23,119 bases of DNA from Chara braunii (taxonomy: Eukaryota; Streptophyta; Charophyceae; Charales; Characeae), in the NCBI GenBank assembly GCA_003427395.1, contig BFEA01000292.1:1138181-1161299 (forward strand). The letters run 5' to 3'. The notes under the pieces were generated by a model. That model was given only the letters and a program-made list of their open reading frames with translations. It ran no database searches and was not told the DNA's origin. The stretch's first letter is position 1, and each line of letters opens with the position of its first letter. The position numbers and the translations under genes were made by a program. Shown here one piece after another: positions 18,236 through 23,119 of the stretch.

Positions 18236-18536
18236 CACCGAATCCAACGGCTATGGCGAGAAGAATGCCAAGAAAGATGACAAGGGGAATCCACAACGGC
18301 GCGGTGCAGAGGAGGATCGGAGACAAGAGCAGCAGCAAAGCCCCGCCGATAAACAGAGTCGGAGGACCAACGAGAGTCAACAGGATACCTCCTCCGCCTA
18401 GCAACGTTCCAAGCACAAGCACGAGAGCAGCTATGTCTCGCTTCCTCCATTTGCCAGCCTCGGGAACCTTCCGCTTGATCCGCTCAGCGGCTTCCGCTCC
18501 TCTCACCTTCATTCTCTCTGCAAGCTCGCTTGCCAT
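18236..18536 (-). CDS. OLE: Oleosin, exon 1 (start codon, N-terminus and most of the hydrophobic hairpin)
   Basis: Oleosins coat lipid droplets with a long hydrophobic hairpin that dips into the oil through a proline knot. This exon encodes residues 1-100 plus one base of codon 101. Residues 1-34 are charged and amphipathic (MASELAERMKVRG...). From about residue 35 the chain is almost wholly hydrophobic and Gly/Leu-rich. A proline knot is visible as P73-x5-A79-P80-x3-P84, that is PILLCTAPLWIP; the family motif is P-x5-S-P-x3-P, so the serine is alanine here. I chose the ATG at 18534-18536; the frame stays open upstream only through GTG-CCG-GCA. The exon ends at G|GTGAGTAT, a strong donor, in phase 1. 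Exon 2 completes the protein. Identification rests on hydropathy, the knot and the C-terminal match; no database search was run. Confidence 0.88.
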
Positions 18537-18667
18537 TGCCGGCACTCGTCTCTTCTTTAAATTCTAACACAACCTTCTCCCTCCTCCCTCCTCCCTCCTC
18601 GCTCTGTTCGTCCACGCAGTCCCACCAGTCCAATGCCCCCCGCTTCCCTAGCCTTGGCAAGCAAACT

Positions 18668-18838
18668 CGCGCCGCTTATTTGCGCTGCGAAAATTGCTAC
18701 TCTATCGCTGCGCGCCGCTTTTTTGCGCTGCCCAAAACGCTACTCGACCGCTGCGCGCCGCTTCTTTGGGCTGCCAAAATCGCTAATCTACCGCTGCGCG
18801 CCGATTTTGCGCTGCGGAAACCGCTACTCTACCGCTGA
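18668..18838. repeat. Tandem repeat, 4 x 43 bp, in the oleosin 5' flank
   Basis: Four units begin at 18668, 18711, 18754 and 18797 (period 43). Each has the form cgcgccgctt-ttgcgctgc-aaaa-cgctactctaccgctg. The array lies 132 bp upstream of the oleosin ATG, so it is in the promoter or 5' UTR. A TATA-like AAATAAG on the minus strand sits inside the first unit (18678-18684). A CCTCCCT-type run lies between the array and the ATG (about 18577-18605). No transcription start can be fixed from sequence alone. Confidence 0.85.
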
Positions 18839-19065
18839 ATTTCAGCTAAGAAGAAAGAGTCAACTCAGTCAAGTCGCCACTCACCCCTATATGGTCACAC
18901 ACGTCGACAACTTCAAGGCGCCGAGCGCCGCACGCTCAATCCGCAGCTGGTCTAACCGAGGCGAGCCGCGGATTCAGACAAAGGGCGAGCCGCGGATTCA
19001 GACAAACTTACCACTTGCCCTGCAGCACTGGTGCCTCTGAAAGATACTGTGAAAATTGCATGACG

Positions 19066-19080
19066 ATATATATATATATA
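19066..19080. repeat. (AT)n run in the oleosin upstream region
   Basis: A short TA dinucleotide run about 530 bp upstream of the oleosin ATG. A CATGCA (RY-like) motif on the minus strand lies beside it near 19058. It is too far away to be called the TATA box. Confidence 0.6.
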
Positions 19081-19267
19081 CCTCGAAGTCGTCGAGTTGT
19101 GGACCTCGGAAGTTGTCGAGTTGTGCAGAGGAGTGCCTCAACAGGAAAACAGAGTCGGCTATGACACCACAGGTCGACGCTGCTCACAACGGCCAGATAC
19201 AGATACAGTTTCTGGACTGGACAAACGGTCAGAAACCATCCCTACCGCGCCGCCAGTGGTTGACAAA

Positions 19268-19389
19268 GGGCATCACCACACCACTCTCGAAATGTGCAAA
19301 ATGAGAATGAACTTTCCGCTAGAACACGACTAGCTGCACCCTCCACATTTTTGTCTTTTTCACATTTCGAGAGTGGTGTGGCGAGGCCC
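19268..19389. mobile_element. Foldback MITE F9, 122 bp, 3-bp duplication AAA
   Basis: The left end gggcatcaccacaccactct...cgaaatgtg is mirrored by cacatttcgagagtggtgtg-gcgaggccc. The interior has the F6/F7 motif inverted (ttccgctagaa). Flanked by AAA at 19265-19267 and 19390-19392. It is the only member found outside the oleosin intron. Confidence 0.82.
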
Positions 19390-19429
19390 AAAGTCGCACG
19401 AAGAAACGCATGTCTATCAATTCCATCGA

Positions 19430-19650
19430 GCAACGACTCGATTACTCGGATATCACCGAGCGGAGTATAAACGAATTCCCTTCGGTTCCATCATTCTACT
19501 GCTCCTATAGTGCCGTGCGACAAACTCGATTACGAGATCATCACCGAACTCTCTTCGTTTCCATCCTTCTACCTCTCCTATTGCGACACACTCGACTGCT
19601 CGATCACCACCAAACTCCCGCCGTTTCCATCCACCTACCTCTCCCATTCT
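19430..19650. repeat. Degenerate tandem repeat, about three units of 67-90 bp
   Basis: actcgatta-(t/g)ag-atcaccga...ttcg-ttccatcattctac-ctcctat recurs near 19433, 19521 and 19588 with many changes. Confidence 0.65.
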
Positions 19651-19663
19651 GCCATACAACCCT

Positions 19664-19719
19664 TCTCTCTTTCTCTCTCTCTCTCTCGCTCGCTGTGTGT
19701 GTGTGTGTGTGGGTGTGTG

Positions 19720-19758
<39 letters not shown>
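19664..19758. repeat. (CT)n-(GT)n compound microsatellite
   Basis: A CT run passes into long GT runs. The 221-codon open frame over this stretch is a repeat artefact. Confidence 0.92.
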
Positions 19759-19989
19759 CGATGTACCGGTTTGGATTGAAGCACATATACGGTGATATAC
19801 TGGTCCGCGGGCGTATTGTGACCAATATGTGGGGTCAATGGGTGTATTCTGACAAATATACCGGGGGCCCGGCGGGGGTACCTTTTTTTTGCAACAGAGG
19901 ACTTGTCGGCCTTGGAGTGCCTGCCTCGGGCCCGGGCCCGGCGGACGGAAGGGTATACTACTATACTTTCCTCCCGAACTTCCACTGTA

Positions 19990-19999
19990 AACTCTCTCT

Positions 20000-20042
<43 letters not shown>

Positions 20043-20102
20043 GTCATATTCGCTATACACTCAAAAAAAGAATGACTGTACCAGACTGTTTCGTCGGACT
20101 TT

Positions 20103-20143
<41 letters not shown>

Positions 20144-20165
20144 TGTCTCTGTGTCTGTGTCTCTG
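19990..20165. repeat. Two (GT)n blocks; first with the ttgtcat flank
   Basis: CT/GT run 19992-20041, then ttgtcatattcgctatacac (20041-20060), then a second GT block 20105-20165. From 20170 to 20640 nothing else was recognised. Confidence 0.9.
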
Positions 20166-20649
20166 TTAGGGACAGTGCTTGTGCCTGGAAGGGAGAGTAG
20201 ACGATTATTTTTATGTAAAATGACCTTTTCCAAGAGGATAAAAGAAGCAGGCAATATGACTAAAACAAAGAAAGAGCGGAGTTTGGGGTCATGAAACCAG
20301 TCTGTACTACTTAAGACCGTGGCATAACTGAGAGTTAAGTTGGTTCACACCTCCTCATTCCCGATGGCGCCATCATCTTAAGGGAAGGGCCTTCGTGCCA
20401 AACTGCTGCCAGGCAACTCCAGCTATTTTCACTCTACTCTGATGGCGACCAGTGCCTACCACATTTTCATTCTTTTCATACACCCCGCGGTAAGACCGCC
20501 AAATCTCGTCGACCTACACCCTTTCTAGACTTCTAGTTCTTGAAAGCTTGATCAGGAGCTAAGCTTGAGAAGAGATTCCATCTACTATTTGGAGATCGAA
20601 AATGATCACAAGCCAAAATTTAGGGAAAAGTTATAGAAGCTCCCCGCGG

Positions 20650-21310
20650 CAAAACCTTTGTAACGATTTCTCCCCAAGATGGACTTGCTGCATGAGGTCC
20701 CCCAATAACTTTTCTGTTATTCTTGCTCCCGGCGCTGAGGCCACGCCAGCTTGATAACCAAGGCTCAAGTTTCCGTTCCTGTAGTCACTTCGAATTTCCA
20801 GCCGCCAGCCAACCCAGTTGTACGTGGGCGATATTTGGGTTCGGTACATTCAAATGGGCATAGCATACTCGCGTCCGCACGTCCTTCACCTCACCTGGGC
20901 CCGATTCAAGAAAGATACATCCAAGGAAGTGCAAGTGTGCTGCAGGTCCGAAAATGACTTCCCGCCATTTCTGCATAGCGGGCATTACCGGCCCAGTACA
21001 GGGCCGGAGGTACTTGGGCCTTCACCTCACCTGGGCCCGATTCGAGAAAGATACATCCAAGAAAGTGCAAGTGTGCCGCAGGTCTGAAAATGACTTCCCG
21101 CCATTTTTGTATTGCGGGCGTTACCAGCCCAGTACGGCCGGAGGTACTTGGGCCTTCACCTCCCCTGGGCCTGATTCGAGAAAGATACATCCAAGAAAGT
21201 GCAAGTGTGCCGCAGGCCGAACGGAAACCTCGAAAAGAGCCAAGCTTATCAGCTTCCGCGGCCTCAGGCTTACGTCAAATGCAGCAAGTCCATTTTTCCC
21301 CAAAATTTAA
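20650..21310. repeat. Inverted-repeat complex with central 135-bp tandem array
   Basis: gaacggaaac...ggcctcag...atgcagcaagtccat occurs on the minus strand near 20680-20780 and on the plus strand near 21218-21286. Between them a unit starting ttcacctc-cctgggcc-gattc repeats at 20885, 21021 and 21155 (periods 136 and 134), covering 20885-21215. Each unit contains ggaggtacttgggcc and atgacttcccgccattt. Confidence 0.7.
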
Positions 21311-21432
21311 TCAAAACAATGTTGGAGGTCACAAGAGAGACTCTTCTTTGGGTGCTATAACTGCTATGCAAAGTGCCGAACCGTATGATCCGGTGTGGCG
21401 AGTCTGCTACACTGCAGGATCTGGTTGTCAAG
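21216..21432 (+). CDS. Possible exon of an unrecognised gene
   Basis: An open stretch of 72 codons plus one base runs from a possible acceptor (gccgcag|gcc) to a good donor (caag|gttaag). The predicted chain has an ordinary composition, unlike the low-complexity frames around it, with segments such as NQNNVGGHKRDSSLGAITAM and SAEPYDPVWRVCYTAGSGCQ. I recognise no family. Against it: no pyrimidine tract before the acceptor, part of it lies in an inverted repeat, and no partner exon was found. It may be a transposon-carried fragment. Confidence 0.25.
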
Positions 21433-21476
21433 GTTAAGCTGGCACTTTGTCTTTTTTTTTCCCTCTTTTAACTGGT

Positions 21477-21771
21477 ATTTCATCAAAATGGACATCTTTT
21501 ATTTTTTGAACAAAATTGAAACCGAGTTTTTTGGCCGAAAACTCGTCAAAATTTGCTGTTCATGAGGGTCCGGCGTTTGTAAAACGCTGGACCCCCTGGC
21601 TGTACATGGACCTAGATTGCGACCAGGTGCCTCCCGACAGTTCTCCCTGGAGGGCGCCTGGGGGTTGTAAAACGCTGGACCCTCAGGGCCAACAAATTTT
21701 GATGAGTTTTCGGCCAAAAAACTCAGTTTCAATTTCGTTCAAAAAATAAAAAATGTCCATTTTGACGAAAT
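21477..21771. mobile_element. Foldback element, 295 bp, about 100-bp arms
   Basis: The left arm atttcatcaaaatggacat...ttgaac-aaattgaaac-gag...ggccgaaaactc-tcaaaatttg is mirrored closely by the right arm ending atgtccattttgacgaaat. The loop has two direct copies of tgtaaaacgctggaccc. GGT stands next to both ends, a possible 3-bp duplication. Mirrored open frames on both strands follow from the symmetry. Confidence 0.8.
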
Positions 21772-21789
21772 GGTCGTTTTTTTGTTTAA

Positions 21790-22120
21790 TCCGTAAACAT
21801 CAAGAGTGCAGAATGCACAAGGGGCATTGATTGTTTCCCCTGATGGGAAGGATTAACCCCGTGCCATGTAATAATAGAGCCCTGCCCTACTAAGGAACAC
21901 CACCAGAAGTTGGAGCATTCAAGACCGAAGGGTGGGGGGGAGTCATAGCAGGGGAACTCATGTGTCATGATAGGGCTAAGAAACTCAAACATGATCCTGG
22001 TCCCAATCGAGCCCTATGTGCAGCGTGCCTCTAGCTGCCCTGGCCTACAGCGACGGCTATCAGGCTATTTTGCTTGTTCGGCCTGTGGAACCAGGTCATA
22101 GCCTGACCCCACAGGCCTGT
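21790..22120. other. No recognised gene
   Basis: Mixed-composition sequence with only short frames and a weak inverted pair around ggctat-aggc/aggctatgacc near 22055-22105. Confidence 0.35.
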
Positions 22121-22124
22121 GCTC

Positions 22125-22186
22125 ATTCAATCCAGTCCAGTCCCGCTGGGTACCACTGTCAGTACCAGTCCAGTCCAGTCCAGTAA
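22125..22186. repeat. (CCAGT)n-type simple repeat
   Basis: ccagtccagtc units at 22131-22142 and 22164-22182, with related sequence between. Confidence 0.8.
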
Positions 22187-22372
22187 GTCCGCGGGGGGTA
22201 TACCCCAACTGTAGTCTGTTTCAGCTTCATTCTTCGTTTGCACACTTTGGAGTATGGACGTGTTGAGTCTACGTTGGAGTTGGGTTGTCCCTGCCAGCTC
22301 CATCTCCATCTCCCTCATCCTCATCTATTTGTCTTGATCTTGGCGGACCACCATCCAAGTGGGGCGTCACAC

Positions 22373-22384
22373 TGGTATTAGAGC
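22373..22384 (+). other. Possible LTR-retrotransposon primer binding site
   Basis: TGGTATTAGAGC differs at one base from TGGTATCAGAGC, the site complementary to the 3' end of initiator tRNA-Met used by many plant LTR elements. It is preceded by gtcacac, compatible with an LTR ending in CA. No second LTR or gag/pol frame is visible. Confidence 0.3.
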
Positions 22385-22634
22385 GGGAACAGTCCCCGCT
22401 CCCACCCACCCCATCCTGGCGATCCCGCAAGTGGGGAGAATAGCATAGTCTCGCTAGCGGGATTTTCGCCTGTTTTCGGCCATTTTCAGAGCAAACAGAC
22501 GGGAAAACAGTGCAGCGTGGAGAAAGTGACGCGTGGCGAAAAAGAAGACCAAGGCCGGTCCAAGCTCGCGCACCACGGTGAGCACGCTGCTCTACTGCCC
22601 CGTCCCAGCCCACCCCATCAAGATCTGGGATGCA

Positions 22635-22720
22635 TGCTGGTACCAAGATTTGAACCTGGGCAGCTGCCAGCCATGGGCATGCGTATCTACTACCTTAGCA
22701 CACTAACCAAGCTCTATACA
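22635..22720 (-). mobile_element. tRNA-like retroposon head (diverged)
   Basis: On the minus strand, agagcttggttagtg (22701-22715) resembles an A box and ggttcaaatc (22647-22656) a B box, followed by ttggtaccagca. The spacing is longer than in a normal tRNA, and it is unrelated to the S1 SINE body. It could be a tRNA pseudogene or a second SINE family. Confidence 0.45.
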
Positions 22721-23035
22721 AGTTTTAAAGAGTGTGGCATGTTGTTGTTGAACTGTTACACCAGATATATACCCTCTCCTCCCTGGGCAAGCGGCGAGCA
22801 GTGGCCAACACGACAGCAGCGGGTGGGCTGCTATTTCCCTCCCCCCCCTTCCTCCTCCTAGCGTTGTAGTTGTTGTTGCCTGCACGTGTGGCCATCTGCA
22901 GTGCCGCGTGGCAGCTTGCTGAAGATAGTGAGGACCCCCATGGCTATGGGGGTGCGTGATAGTACAATTATTAGGGTGGCTGATCAAGATCTCAACCAAC
23001 CCTAGATTATCTTCATTAATATTTTTCTGCTGCAG

Positions 23036-23119
23036 CAGCAAGTGGTCAGTACCTTGAAGGCCAAGCTTGGTGATCTTGTTCATCTTGGTCAACCAAGAGC
23101 TTGGTATCACCTCTCTTTC
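23036..23119. other. Possible exon cut by the window end (strand unclear)
   Basis: On the plus strand a pyrimidine tract tttttctgctgcag is followed by an open frame reading QQVVSTLKAKLGDLVHLGQP to the edge. On the minus strand the same bases read SSWLTKMNKITKLGLQ and then meet a donor-like caag|gtactg at 23053. The composition is less repetitive than its surroundings. I cannot decide the strand or name a family. Confidence 0.25.

Noticed and set aside
19410-20075. A 221-codon plus-strand open frame, the longest in the window
   Set aside because: Its length comes from CT/GT microsatellites (Val-Cys and Ser-Leu runs) and a degenerate tandem repeat.
20631-20849. Minus-strand frame with ordinary composition near 20640-20790
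   Set aside because: It is a diverged inverted counterpart of the segment at 21216-21300 and is open in more than one frame, so I treat it as part of the repeat complex.
21499-21749. Two mirrored frames of 77 codons both containing SFLAENSSKF
   Set aside because: The same amino acids appear on both strands because the arms are inverted repeats; this is not gene evidence.

Overview
This is nuclear DNA of a repeat-rich eukaryote. It has no bacterial operons. It is full of poly-A/T tracts, GA/GT microsatellites, minisatellites and palindromic transposon remnants, and has very few coding exons. The one gene I recognise with confidence is an oleosin, a lipid-droplet coat protein of the green lineage. 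A fragment of chloroplast psbC and plant-type U6-derived sequences also point to a land plant or streptophyte alga. The very long intron and high repeat content fit a large streptophyte genome, such as a charophyte like Chara, but the species cannot be proven from the sequence.

The oleosin gene lies on the minus strand. Exon 1 (18236-18536) holds the start codon and most of the hydrophobic hairpin. Exon 2 (8754-8923) holds the rest of the hairpin, the WMYRYFRG...PPG segment, the amphipathic C-terminus and the stop. The exons join in phase across a 9,312-base intron with a strong donor (G|GTGAGT) and a strong acceptor (pyrimidine tract then GCAG). The product is 156 residues, a normal oleosin length. 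Most of the middle of the window is therefore intron, filled with mobile and repeated DNA.

Left flank (1-8750). It holds two direct copies of a T-tailed repeat, two copies of one tRNA-derived SINE family (one inverted, 5'-truncated and interrupted), a perfect 18-bp hairpin, a GC-rich inverted-repeat cluster, a U6 3'-end fragment, a GC-rich tandem repeat, a complete 900-bp Mutator-like element with about 280-bp inverted repeats and a perfect 9-bp target duplication, and simple or tandem repeats next to the oleosin 3' end.

Intron (8924-18235). It holds duplicated segments of 44-100 bp, two complete copies and one partial copy of a 108-109 bp palindromic MITE, a degenerate U6 snRNA pseudogene and an inverted U6 fragment, an isolated hairpin at 14155-14265, a dense cluster of foldback elements (15.3-17.7 kb) with GGGC termini and 3-bp target duplications, and the psbC insertion.

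Right flank (18537-23119). It holds the oleosin 5' region with a 4 x 43 bp tandem repeat, another foldback MITE, long GT microsatellites, an inverted/tandem repeat complex with a possible exon, a 295-bp foldback element, a weak LTR primer-binding-site match, a tRNA-like retroposon head and a possible exon cut by the window end. No transposase, reverse transcriptase or other intact long coding region was found, so the mobile elements here look non-autonomous.
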